Shown here: positions 49,676 through 57,473 of the stretch, in pieces
Layout: every line of letters starts with the position of its first letter
Numbering within the stretch: position 1 is the stretch's first letter
Source of the DNA: Oscillospiraceae bacterium
Lineage (GTDB): Bacteria; Bacillota; Clostridia; Oscillospirales; Ruminococcaceae
Direction of reading: 5' to 3'
Assembly (NCBI GenBank): GCA_021199355.1
Contig: JAJQIF010000030.1
Coordinates: 1 to 64,000, forward strand
Length of the DNA: 64,000 nt
Made by a program: the position numbers and the translations under genes
The notes under the pieces: model-generated
What the model was told of the DNA's origin: nothing
Databases searched by the model: none
What the model saw: the letters and a program-made list of their open reading frames with translations, nothing else

Positions 49676-52600
49676 ATGGCAAGAAAAATGAAAACAATGG
49701 ATGGCAACAACGCTGCCGCTTGGGCGTCATATCCGTTCACAGAAGTAGCTGCCATCTATCCCATCACCCCTTCGTCGGTAATGGCAGAGGTAACCGACTC
49801 ATGGTCGGCTAAGGGACAGACCAACCTTTTCGGAACTCCCGTAAGAGTTGCCGAAATGCAATCCGAGGCAGGTGCCGCAGGTACGGTTCACGGCTCTTTG
49901 ACAGCCGGTGCTCTTACCACCACCTACACTGCATCTCAGGGTCTTCTTCTGATGATTCCGAACATGTACAAGATTGCCGGTGAATTGCTTCCCTGCGTTA
50001 TCCATGTTTCGGCAAGATGCGTTGCATCTCATGCGCTTAACATCTTCGGCGACCACTCAGACATCTATGCCTGCCGTCAGACCGGATTTGCTATGCTCTG
50101 CTCCACCAACCCTCAGGAGGTTATGGACCTTGGAACAGTCGCACACTTAGCCACCATCAAGTCAAGAGTTCCCTTCCTTCACTTCTTCGACGGCTTCAGA
50201 ACCTCTCACGAGATTCAGAAGATTGAGGTCTGGGACAAGGAAGACGTTGCAGAAATGGTCGACTGGGACGCTCTTGAGGAATTCAGAAACCGTTCCATCA
50301 ATCCTGAGCACCCGGTACTCAGAGGCTCCGCTCAGAACCCCGACATCTTCTTCCAGGCAAGAGAAGCCTGCAACCCCTACTATGATGCTGTTCCCGGCGT
50401 TGTAGAGGAGTATATGGACAAGGTCAACCAGAAGATTGGCACCAACTACAAGCTCTTCAACTACTATGGCGCTCCCGATGCCGAAAAGGTCATCGTCGCT
50501 ATGGGTTCCGTTTGCGACACTATCGAAGAGACTATCGATTACCTCAACGCCAAGGGCGAAAAGCTCGGTCTCGTCAAGGTAAGACTTTACAGACCGTTCG
50601 TTGCTGACAAGCTCGTTGAGGCTATTCCCGACACCGTCAAGATGATTTCTGTCCTCGACAGAACCAAGGAGCCCGGCTCTTTGGGCGAGCCTCTTTATCT
50701 CGATGTTGTTGCGGCTCTTAAGAACTCGAAGTTTGCTGACGTTCCCGTTGCGGGCGGCAGATACGGCTTGGGCTCGAAGGATACAACTCCCGACCAGATC
50801 AAGGCTGTTTATGACAACTGCGCATGCTGTGAGGACTACAAGCCGAGATTCACTATCGGCATCGACGACGATGTTACTCATCTATCTCTCAAGTCTCAGG
50901 GCAAGCTCGACTCCGCACCTGCCGGAACGATCTCCTGCAAGTTCTGGGGTCTCGGCTCCGATGGTACCGTCGGCGCAAACAAGAACTCCATCAAGATTAT
51001 CGGCGACCACACCGACAAGTACGCTCAGGCTTACTTCTCCTATGACTCGAAGAAGTCGGGCGGTGTTACCGTTTCTCACCTTCGCTTCGGCGATACTCCG
51101 ATAAAGTCCACTTACCTCATCAACCAGGCTGACTTTGTCGCTTGCCATAACGAATCCTACATCAATAAGTACGATATAGTTCAGGACGTAAAGCCCGGCG
51201 GAACCTTCCTTCTCAACTGCCAGTGGAGCGTTGACGAATTGGATGAAAAGCTTCCCGGACAGGTCAAGAGATATATCGCTGACAACAATATCAAGTTCTA
51301 CATCATCAACGGTATCGAAATCGGCAAGAAGATCGGCTTGGGCTCAAGAATCAACACTGTTTTGCAGTCTGCATTCTTCAAGCTTGCAAACATCATCCCG
51401 ATTGACGAGGCTATCCAGTATATGAAGGATGCCGCTACCGCTTCCTACTCCAAGAAGGGCGAAGCTATCGTCAAGATGAACCACGACGCTATCGACGCCG
51501 GCTGTGAGCAGGTTGTTGAGGTCAAGGTTCCCGACTCGTGGAAGTCCTGCGCTGACACCGAAATCGGTATGCCCAAGGCTACCGGCGAGAACGAGACTCT
51601 TGTCAACTTCGTTAATGACATCCTCATTCCTTGCAACGCTCAGCAGGGCGACAAGCTCCCCGTTTCCACATTCGTAAAGAATGCCGACGGCACCTTCCCG
51701 CAGGGCTCTGCCGCTTACGAGAAGAGAGGAATCGCTATCGACGTTCCCGCTTGGAACTCCGACAACTGCATTCAGTGCAACTTCTGCTCTTATGTTTGCC
51801 CGCACGCAGTTATCCGTCCTTCTATCATGACCGAGGAAGAGCTTAACAATGCTCCTGAAGCGGCTAAGGCAAAGGCTAAGCCCGCAACCGGTATGCCCGG
51901 CTACTACTTCGTAATGACAATGAGCGCTCTTGACTGCACAGGCTGTGGCTCTTGCGTAAATGTATGCCCCGGCAAGAAGGGCGAGAAGGCACTCTCGATG
52001 AAGTCGCTTGACAGTCAGCTCGGTGAGCAGGAAGTCTTCGACTATGCAAGATCTCTCGACGACAAGCCCGAGGTTCACGAGAAGTTCAAGGATACCACCG
52101 TCAAGGGCTCGCAGTTCAAGCAGCCGATGCTCGAATTCTCCGGCGCTTGCGCAGGATGCGGCGAAACTCCTTATGCCAAGCTCGTTACTCAGCTCTTCGG
52201 CGACAGAATGTATATCGCTAACGCTACAGGATGCTCCTCTATTTGGGGCGGCTCCGCACCTTCAACTCCTTACACCACCAATCGCGACGGCAAGGGTCCC
52301 GCTTGGGCTAACTCCCTCTTCGAGGACAACGCTGAGTTCGGCTATGGTATGTATCTCGCACAGAACACCATCCGTGAGAGAAATATCGCTAAGCTCAAGA
52401 AGATTTCCGAGACTCTCGAGTGCCCCGAGTGCAAGGCTGTTGTAGATGAGTACCTCGCCACCGTTGACGACGGTCAGGCTAACAGCGTTGCTACCGACAA
52501 GCTCGTTGAGGTTCTCCCGAAGATCGGTACTCCCGAGGCTCTCGAAGTCCTCAAGGAGAAGGACTTCTTAAGAAAGAAGTCAATGTGGATCTTCGGCGGC

Positions 52601-53224
52601 GACGGTTGGGCTTATGATATCGGCTTCGGCGGACTCGACCACGTCATCGCTCAGAACATCGACGTCAACATCTTCGTATTCGACACCGAGGTTTACTCCA
52701 ACACCGGCGGACAGGCTTCCAAGGCAACTCCTACAGGCGCAATCGCTCAGTTTGCCGCCGCAGGTAAGGCTATCAAGAAGAAGGATCTCGCAGGCATCGC
52801 AATGACCTATGGCTACGTTTACGTCGCTCACGTTGCAATGGGTGCTGATTACAACCAGTGCATCAAGGCTATCGCAGAGGCTGAGAGCTATCACGGACCT
52901 TCAATCATCATCGGTTATGCTCCTTGTATCAACCACGGTATCAAGGGTGGCATGAGCATCGCTCAGACCGAGGAGAAGAAGGCTGTTGAGGCAGGCTACT
53001 GGCACCTCTACAGATACGATCCGAGACTTGCCGCTGAGGGTAAGAATCCGTTCCACCTCGACTCCAAGGCTCCGACCGCTGAGTACAAGGACTTCCTCAT
53101 GGGCGAAGTTCGTTACAACTCCCTCGCTCGTTCGAACCCTGAGAGAGCCGAAAAGCTCTTCGACTCCGCTGTCGACAACGCTAAGAACAGGTATGATTAC
53201 CTCGTCGAGCTGTCGAATCAATAA
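49676..53224 (+). CDS. nifJ: Pyruvate:ferredoxin oxidoreductase, single-chain
   Basis: A 1182-residue enzyme that oxidises pyruvate to acetyl-CoA, CO2 and reduced ferredoxin, the central step of anaerobic fermentation. Domains: N-terminal TPP/pyruvate part (KMKTMDGNNAAAWASYPFTE, YPITPSSVMAE), gamma domain around 420-600, 4Fe-4S pair near 690-770 (CIQCNFCSYVCPH and CTGCGSCVNVCPG), and the C-terminal TPP-binding half with CAGCGETPYAKL and GGDGWAYDIGFGGLDH. GGAGG precedes the ATG; a much longer open frame upstream is antisense overlap only. Codon use is strongly biased, as in highly expressed genes. Confidence 0.98.
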   Translation: MARKMKTMDGNNAAAWASYPFTEVAAIYPITPSSVMAEVTDSWSAKGQTNLFGTPVRVAEMQSEAGAAGTVHGSLTAGALTTTYTASQGLLLMIPNMYKIAGELLPCVIHVSARCVASHALNIFGDHSDIYACRQTGFAMLCSTNPQEVMDLGTVAHLATIKSRVPFLHFFDGFRTSHEIQKIEVWDKEDVAEMVDWDALEEFRNRSINPEHPVLRGSAQNPDIFFQAREACNPYYDAVPGVVEEYMDKVNQKIGTNYKLFNYYGAPDAEKVIVAMGSVCDTIEETIDYLNAKGEKLGLVKVRLYRPFVADKLVEAIPDTVKMISVLDRTKEPGSLGEPLYLDVVAALKNSKFADVPVAGGRYGLGSKDTTPDQIKAVYDNCACCEDYKPRFTIGIDDDVTHLSLKSQGKLDSAPAGTISCKFWGLGSDGTVGANKNSIKIIGDHTDKYAQAYFSYDSKKSGGVTVSHLRFGDTPIKSTYLINQADFVACHNESYINKYDIVQDVKPGGTFLLNCQWSVDELDEKLPGQVKRYIADNNIKFYIINGIEIGKKIGLGSRINTVLQSAFFKLANIIPIDEAIQYMKDAATASYSKKGEAIVKMNHDAIDAGCEQVVEVKVPDSWKSCADTEIGMPKATGENETLVNFVNDILIPCNAQQGDKLPVSTFVKNADGTFPQGSAAYEKRGIAIDVPAWNSDNCIQCNFCSYVCPHAVIRPSIMTEEELNNAPEAAKAKAKPATGMPGYYFVMTMSALDCTGCGSCVNVCPGKKGEKALSMKSLDSQLGEQEVFDYARSLDDKPEVHEKFKDTTVKGSQFKQPMLEFSGACAGCGETPYAKLVTQLFGDRMYIANATGCSSIWGGSAPSTPYTTNRDGKGPAWANSLFEDNAEFGYGMYLAQNTIRERNIAKLKKISETLECPECKAVVDEYLATVDDGQANSVATDKLVEVLPKIGTPEALEVLKEKDFLRKKSMWIFGGDGWAYDIGFGGLDHVIAQNIDVNIFVFDTEVYSNTGGQASKATPTGAIAQFAAAGKAIKKKDLAGIAMTYGYVYVAHVAMGADYNQCIKAIAEAESYHGPSIIIGYAPCINHGIKGGMSIAQTEEKKAVEAGYWHLYRYDPRLAAEGKNPFHLDSKAPTAEYKDFLMGEVRYNSLARSNPERAEKLFDSAVDNAKNRYDYLVELSNQ

Positions 53225-53272
53225 GAACGTTCTTTGAACGTTCTTAGGAAGAACGCACAAGTGCGTTCTTCC
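53223..53272. repeat. Two tandem perfect hairpins after nifJ
   Basis: AAGAACGTTC-TTT-GAACGTTCTT and GGAAGAACGCAC-AA-GTGCGTTCTTCC follow the stop codon directly. They probably stabilise the 3' end of a highly expressed mRNA. Confidence 0.85.
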
Positions 53273-53291
53273 GCGTAGTTCAGGTATAATA

Positions 53292-53324
53292 AATCCCCCG
53301 AGGTAATTCTCGGGGGATTTTTAA
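53292..53324 (+). terminator. Terminator of nifJ
   Basis: AATCCCCCGAG/CTCGGGGGATT with a six-base loop, followed by TTTTT. Confidence 0.92.
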
Positions 53325-53330
53325 TTCAGA

Positions 53331-53359
53331 TTGACAATTTGTTCGACATATGATATAAT
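53331..53359 (+). promoter_or_regulatory. Promoter of type I toxin mRNA, locus 2
   Basis: TTGACA, 17 bases, TATAAT, immediately after the nifJ terminator. Confidence 0.85.
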
Positions 53360-53417
53360 GTTCATGACATGAGGAGTGACGGTAAACCTCTTATCTTAAC
53401 GGTTAGGAGGTGATAAC

Positions 53418-53527
53418 GTGTCGATTTTAGAAGTCATTGCACTCCTTAATCTACTCGCCTCAAGTCAATGGCACAGGGACTTGTGTTATCATTCGGAGTT
53501 ATCGGAGTTTTCCAGGCAAAGAAATAA
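53418..53527 (+). pseudogene. Frameshifted TxpA/BsrG-like toxin gene
   Basis: GTG after GGAGGTG starts VSILEVIALLNLLASS, closely resembling the ILSIVLEVIALLL of the toxin at 43024, but the frame then runs into an unrelated hydrophilic tail. The expected hydrophobic and basic end, MAQGLVLSFGVIGVFQAKK, is present in the second frame (53468-53527) and ends at the homologous position with AAAGAAATAA. A one- or two-base indel near 53462 would join them. This looks like an inactivated toxin, though a two-peptide arrangement cannot be excluded. Confidence 0.65.
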
Positions 53528-53622
53528 CCGCAACAACATAATCTAGCGGTTGGCGGTCAATCTACAATCCTATTTGTTTTAGAGGTTGTACCCAAACTGC
53601 TGGCACAGTTTCGTCTCCTCAT
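53526..53622 (-). ncRNA. Antisense RNA antitoxin, locus 2
   Basis: Expected product of the promoter at 53629-53657, reading into the 3' tail of the toxin mRNA and stopping around the ACCGC/GCGGT hairpin at 53526-53549. Its first bases share GACATGAGGAG with the sense leader, an inverted terminal symmetry also seen at locus 1 (GGTGAGAGG). Confidence 0.5.
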
Positions 53623-53628
53623 GTCACT

Positions 53629-53657
53629 ATTATACGCTATCCTTTCCTCTTTGTCAA
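53629..53657 (-). promoter_or_regulatory. Antisense promoter, type I locus 2
   Basis: Minus-strand TTGACA, 17 bases, TATAAT, full consensus, facing the broken toxin gene. Confidence 0.85.
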
Positions 53658-53747
53658 GAGGAAATTTTTATTTATAAGGTTATATAGCTTCGCCCCGAGA
53701 TGGATTGGTCTCGGGGCGATTATTCTTTCAAGAATTTTCTTTAAGAA

Positions 53748-55319
53748 TTACTTTCTCTTGGAAGCTACAACTGCGAAGCCAGCGATTGCCATCGGAACGA
53801 GTGCGAGAACTGCGCCGGTTGTCGGGTTGGTCTCGGTTACTTCCTCAGCATCGGTGTCATCAACGTCGAGCTCGTCGTCTTCGGTCTCGGAGTTGGTGTC
53901 CTCAGCGGGCTCATCAACAGCAACTTCCTCGATAACGGTTCCGGCAGGAACATAAACGGTTACGTTGATAATCTTGTAAGAAGCAGATGTATTGGAGATG
54001 AGAACTAACTCAGAACCACCTTCAGCATATCCGCCGTCAACCCACGCCTGATAGATTGTTGCGCCGTCGTAAATAATTGTAATTCCGTCATCAGACAAGC
54101 AATCGATAACATCCTCATCAGCGGATGTGTGACCAGCAGTGCCGAGTGATATCGGAGTACTATTATTAGACCACCAAGAATCTATAAAGAGAATCTTCTC
54201 ATATTCTTCGTCAGCATAAGAAACCAAGGTTTCAGTGTCCCTTTCAATCACAAGAATAGCACCTTCAATAGACAACGCATCCATCAATGAAGTATCAGAA
54301 TCAAGAGTTACCTGCGTCCAATTACTTGCAGCTATGCTTGTATCTTTTGAATACGCCGCAACATACTCACCGCCATTGATGGTAGTAGTTGCTACTTCGC
54401 CGTCTGTGCCAATGTATTCATGGCAAACAGTGCAATAACCATTGGCATCTACAGTATGCGGTACACAAGCCATCATTCTTCTACCAGTGGTGTTAACAAG
54501 TATTCCGTGATAGGTCTCATCAATGTAGATAACACCGGAAGTACGGGTAGTGGAAGTGGTGCTAGTTTTGTCAGTAACGCGTACAAGCTGTGCGCTTACA
54601 AGCGTAGAATAACTGGTTCCCCAGTAGTTGAGAATAACACCAGATGTCACATCATATCCAGCAGCATCGAAATCAGCCGCCAACTGTACAAGGGAAATCT
54701 TATAGAGACCAGTTGAATCAACATCAATAGACTCTACACTAGTCCAGCTTGTATTGCAAACGGCACCAGCTCCGTACCCAGAGCAACTGCTATCATCCAA
54801 TGTATAATTGACATAAAGATAGAGCTCATCATCAGTGAAATCAGCGCCACTAAGGATTGTCAACGTTCCGGTAGATGTCTGCTCTGCTACAACAGTTTCA
54901 GTAGTTGAACTGCTAGACGATACTTGTACCAGCTCAGCACTAACTAATGTAGAATAATTAGTTCCCCAGAAGTTGAGAACAACTCCAGATGTCGCATCAT
55001 ATCCAGCAGCATCATATGCAGCAGCCAAATCTACAAGAGAAATCTCATAGAGACCAGTTGAATCAACAACAATTGAAACTACGTTAGACCAACTTGTATC
55101 GCAAAGTGCACCGGCTCCGTATCCAGAACAACTACTATCGTCTAATGTGTAGCTTATACGAAGATAGAGCTCATCATCAGTGAAATCTGCACCACTGAGA
55201 ATTGTCAACGTTCCGGTAGAAGTCTGCATGGCAACTACAGTCTCATCCGCAACAACAAACACACAAAGTGAGCTTATCGCGAGGACGAGAGCCGTCGCAA
55301 CAGCTAAAATTTTCTTCAT
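53748..55319 (-). CDS. NPxTG-anchored surface protein with duplicated domain
   Basis: A 523-residue exported protein. Residues 1-24 are a signal peptide (LVLAISSLCVFVVADE). Two tandem repeats of about 115 residues follow (26-133 and 141-248), both starting ETVVA and holding TSTGTLTILSGADFTDDELY and SSCSGYGAGA; they look like small beta-sandwich carbohydrate-binding modules, though I cannot name the family. The C terminus has an acidic spacer, NPTTG, a hydrophobic helix and SKRK, a sortase signal of the NPxTG type. GGAGG precedes the ATG at 55319. It has its own promoter and a long leader, separate from the starch operon upstream. Confidence 0.85.
   Translation of the reverse strand: MKKILAVATALVLAISSLCVFVVADETVVAMQTSTGTLTILSGADFTDDELYLRISYTLDDSSCSGYGAGALCDTSWSNVVSIVVDSTGLYEISLVDLAAAYDAAGYDATSGVVLNFWGTNYSTLVSAELVQVSSSSSTTETVVAEQTSTGTLTILSGADFTDDELYLYVNYTLDDSSCSGYGAGAVCNTSWTSVESIDVDSTGLYKISLVQLAADFDAAGYDVTSGVILNYWGTSYSTLVSAQLVRVTDKTSTTSTTRTSGVIYIDETYHGILVNTTGRRMMACVPHTVDANGYCTVCHEYIGTDGEVATTTINGGEYVAAYSKDTSIAASNWTQVTLDSDTSLMDALSIEGAILVIERDTETLVSYADEEYEKILFIDSWWSNNSTPISLGTAGHTSADEDVIDCLSDDGITIIYDGATIYQAWVDGGYAEGGSELVLISNTSASYKIINVTVYVPAGTVIEEVAVDEPAEDTNSETEDDELDVDDTDAEEVTETNPTTGAVLALVPMAIAGFAVVASKRK
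54577..55244 (-). repeat. Tandem duplication in the surface protein gene
   Basis: Two direct repeats of about 345 bases (55244-54900 and 54899-54577) encode the duplicated domain and remain highly similar at DNA level, indicating a fairly recent duplication. Confidence 0.8.
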
Positions 55320-55503
55320 GTTTTTTTCCTCCAAATATCAATATTATTGGGCGCACCAAGCCTGGTCGGCGGCACCCGACGGGTCATCCACTCCCGAAGG
55401 GTCAATTCCGAGCATTCTTCGGCATCATCCCATTTTGCCGCTCTCGTCGCAGAAAGGCTCCGATACCATCCCACGAAACCATAAAAAACGACTTAAGCTG
55501 TAC
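55320..55503 (-). promoter_or_regulatory. Long structured leader of the surface protein gene
   Basis: About 184 bases between the predicted transcription start and the ATG. On the minus strand AGCCT/AGGCT and CGGC/GCCG-type pairings close a domain holding three hairpins: CCGA/TCGG, CCC-TTC-GGG and ACCC-GTC-GGGT. No known riboswitch was recognised. The same stretch holds overlapping short open frames (26 and 22 codons), so coding remnants are an alternative. Confidence 0.45.
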
Positions 55504-55509
55504 ATACAT

Positions 55510-55538
55510 AGTATAACACATTCTCGAGTCAATGTCCA
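55510..55538 (-). promoter_or_regulatory. Promoter of the surface protein gene
   Basis: Minus-strand TGGACA, 17 bases, TATACT. Confidence 0.65.
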
Positions 55539-55607
55539 ATAAAAATTTATCGGAATATTGCACAAAATTATTATTGTGTTTTTGTGCAGGGTGCACAAAG
55601 GCTCGAA

Positions 55608-57146
55608 CTACTTGAACACCGCAAACGAATACATCGGAAGTGTCAGCACGCCGTCTTCATAGGTGGCGTTGCCTTCGACCGCAAGCTCGGCTTGGAGCTC
55701 GCCCAAATCCATCTCCACCGTCTTCTCCTCCGTCGAGAAGTTCACGACGATGGTTATGGTGCTGTCCTCCCACGTCTTCGAGAAGATCAGGACGTCCATG
55801 TCGCTGTAGTAGGTCATCTTCATCTCGCCACGGGCGATTTCGGGGAAGGCGTTGCGGATGTTGTTGCAGCTCTTGTAGTAGTTGAGGATTGAGGTCTCGT
55901 CGGCGTACTGCTCCTCCACGCCGTCAAAGGCGTATGACGCGGAGGTTGTTCCGGGAGGGTTGTCGGTCAGGTTTTCGCCGGAGTTGTCCCAAAGCATGGC
56001 GATTCGCTTGTTAGGGTCGTCGCCCGAGCCGACCATTCCTATCTCGTCGCCGTAATATGTGAACGTCGTGCCGTTGAGGAGCGACAGCATCCCGTAGGCG
56101 AACTTGACCTTGTTCTCGTCTCTGCCGACCGAGCCGGCGATTCGTCCTGTATCGTGATTGTCAAGGAACGGCGCCGCAATCGACTCGCCGCTGTTGGCGG
56201 TCTTATAGACGGTGTTCGCATAGGTCCAGAAGTAGTTTGCGGGATAGGCGTTCGAGAAGGTCATGTTGATATAGCCCTCCTGCTGAGAGACGGAGAAGGC
56301 GAAGAATGAGGTTTCGGGGGCATTTTCGTAGTAGGTCTTGACGATGGAATCCGACTCCCAGACCTCGCCGACGACGAACGCGTCGGGGTTATACTTCTGC
56401 GCGACGTCGGTGAGCCATGCGCAGAATTCGGCGCTCTTGACATTGTCGCCGGTGTAGAAGCTGGTGCAGGCGTCAAGGCGGAAGCCGTCGACTCCCTTCC
56501 CTATCCAGAACTCGATTATATTCTCGATTTCCGCTCTGACGTTTTCGCTGTCAAGGTTCAGGTCGGGCATGCTGTAAGTAAATCTCGCCTCATAATAGAT
56601 TCCGTCATAGTAGCTGTAGCCGTCGAGGGCGGTTTCGGAGAAGTTATAGTAATCGTAGTACTCCCCTTCCGTGTCGCCGTCCCATGCGCTCTGGATTGCG
56701 GATTTGAACCACGGATGCTCGCTCGAGGTGTGATTCACAACGAGGTCGATTATAATCTTGATGCCACGGGCGTGGGCTTCCTCAACAAGATTCTCGAAGT
56801 CCTCCATCGTTCCGAACTGTGAGTCGACGTTATAATAGTCGGTGACGTCGTATTTGTGGTAGGAATAGCCCTCGGTAATCGGCATGAACCAGATTCCTGT
56901 GTAGCCGAGGTCCCGGATATAATCAAGCTTCGAAGTGACGCCATTGAAGTCGCCGATGCCGTCGCCGTCCGAATCGCAGAAGGAATAAACGAAGATTTCG
57001 TAGTAGTTCCCATAGTTGTCGTCGGGAATGTTCTCCTCAAGAAGAGTAACCTCCGCCATGGTGTAGCCGCCGGCGGTCTCGGCAGTGCTTCCGCAAGCAG
57101 TAAGCAAAACCATAAACGCCAGCATCAGCGCAATAAGTCTTTTCAT
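55608..57146 (-). CDS. Lipoprotein alpha-amylase, GH13
   Basis: A 512-residue extracellular amylase fixed to the membrane by a lipobox (LLTAC, Cys18). YGNYYEIFVYSFCDSDGDGI starts the barrel; the four GH13 regions are IIDLVVNHTS, GFRLDACTSF (nucleophile Asp), VGEVWES (acid/base Glu) and FLDNHDTGR (transition-state Asp). It should cut alpha-1,4 glucans to oligosaccharides for the ABC importer encoded in the same operon. GGAGG precedes the ATG. Confidence 0.95.
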   Translation of the reverse strand: MKRLIALMLAFMVLLTACGSTAETAGGYTMAEVTLLEENIPDDNYGNYYEIFVYSFCDSDGDGIGDFNGVTSKLDYIRDLGYTGIWFMPITEGYSYHKYDVTDYYNVDSQFGTMEDFENLVEEAHARGIKIIIDLVVNHTSSEHPWFKSAIQSAWDGDTEGEYYDYYNFSETALDGYSYYDGIYYEARFTYSMPDLNLDSENVRAEIENIIEFWIGKGVDGFRLDACTSFYTGDNVKSAEFCAWLTDVAQKYNPDAFVVGEVWESDSIVKTYYENAPETSFFAFSVSQQEGYINMTFSNAYPANYFWTYANTVYKTANSGESIAAPFLDNHDTGRIAGSVGRDENKVKFAYGMLSLLNGTTFTYYGDEIGMVGSGDDPNKRIAMLWDNSGENLTDNPPGTTSASYAFDGVEEQYADETSILNYYKSCNNIRNAFPEIARGEMKMTYYSDMDVLIFSKTWEDSTITIVVNFSTEEKTVEMDLGELQAELAVEGNATYEDGVLTLPMYSFAVFK

Positions 57147-57212
57147 AATTGCCTCCTATACAAACTGTGGAGTGCAGGGATTAACTCCACACTCCACTTT
57201 CGAATTTATAAA

Positions 57213-57473
57213 TCAGAGTTCGCCCTTTTTGTAGGTATGATACTCGAGGTCTCCGGCGTCCTCGCCGAAGGAGTCGATGCGCGCCATGATGAGCCCGTAT
57301 TTGTCCTTAATCTGCTCGTTCATGCGAAGAATTTTCTCTTCGCTTCCACGGAAGCAACAGCGAAGGCAGTAGTACTCCTCTTTCTCGGCGTCATAGAACA
57401 AATCCATGTCTATGTCGCGTTGGAAGCACTGGGGACAGCGATAATTCAGTCTGCCTTTTGTAGCTTGAGACAT
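57213..57473 (-). CDS. Small zinc-ribbon protein
   Basis: An 86-residue protein with two CxxC pairs (YRCPQCFQRD and YYCLRCCFRG) that should bind one zinc ion, followed by a helical tail. Function unknown. GGAGG precedes the ATG; the start overlaps the end of the preceding gene by 28 bases, tying it to the starch operon. Confidence 0.78.
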   Translation of the reverse strand: MSQATKGRLNYRCPQCFQRDIDMDLFYDAEKEEYYCLRCCFRGSEEKILRMNEQIKDKYGLIMARIDSFGEDAGDLEYHTYKKGEL

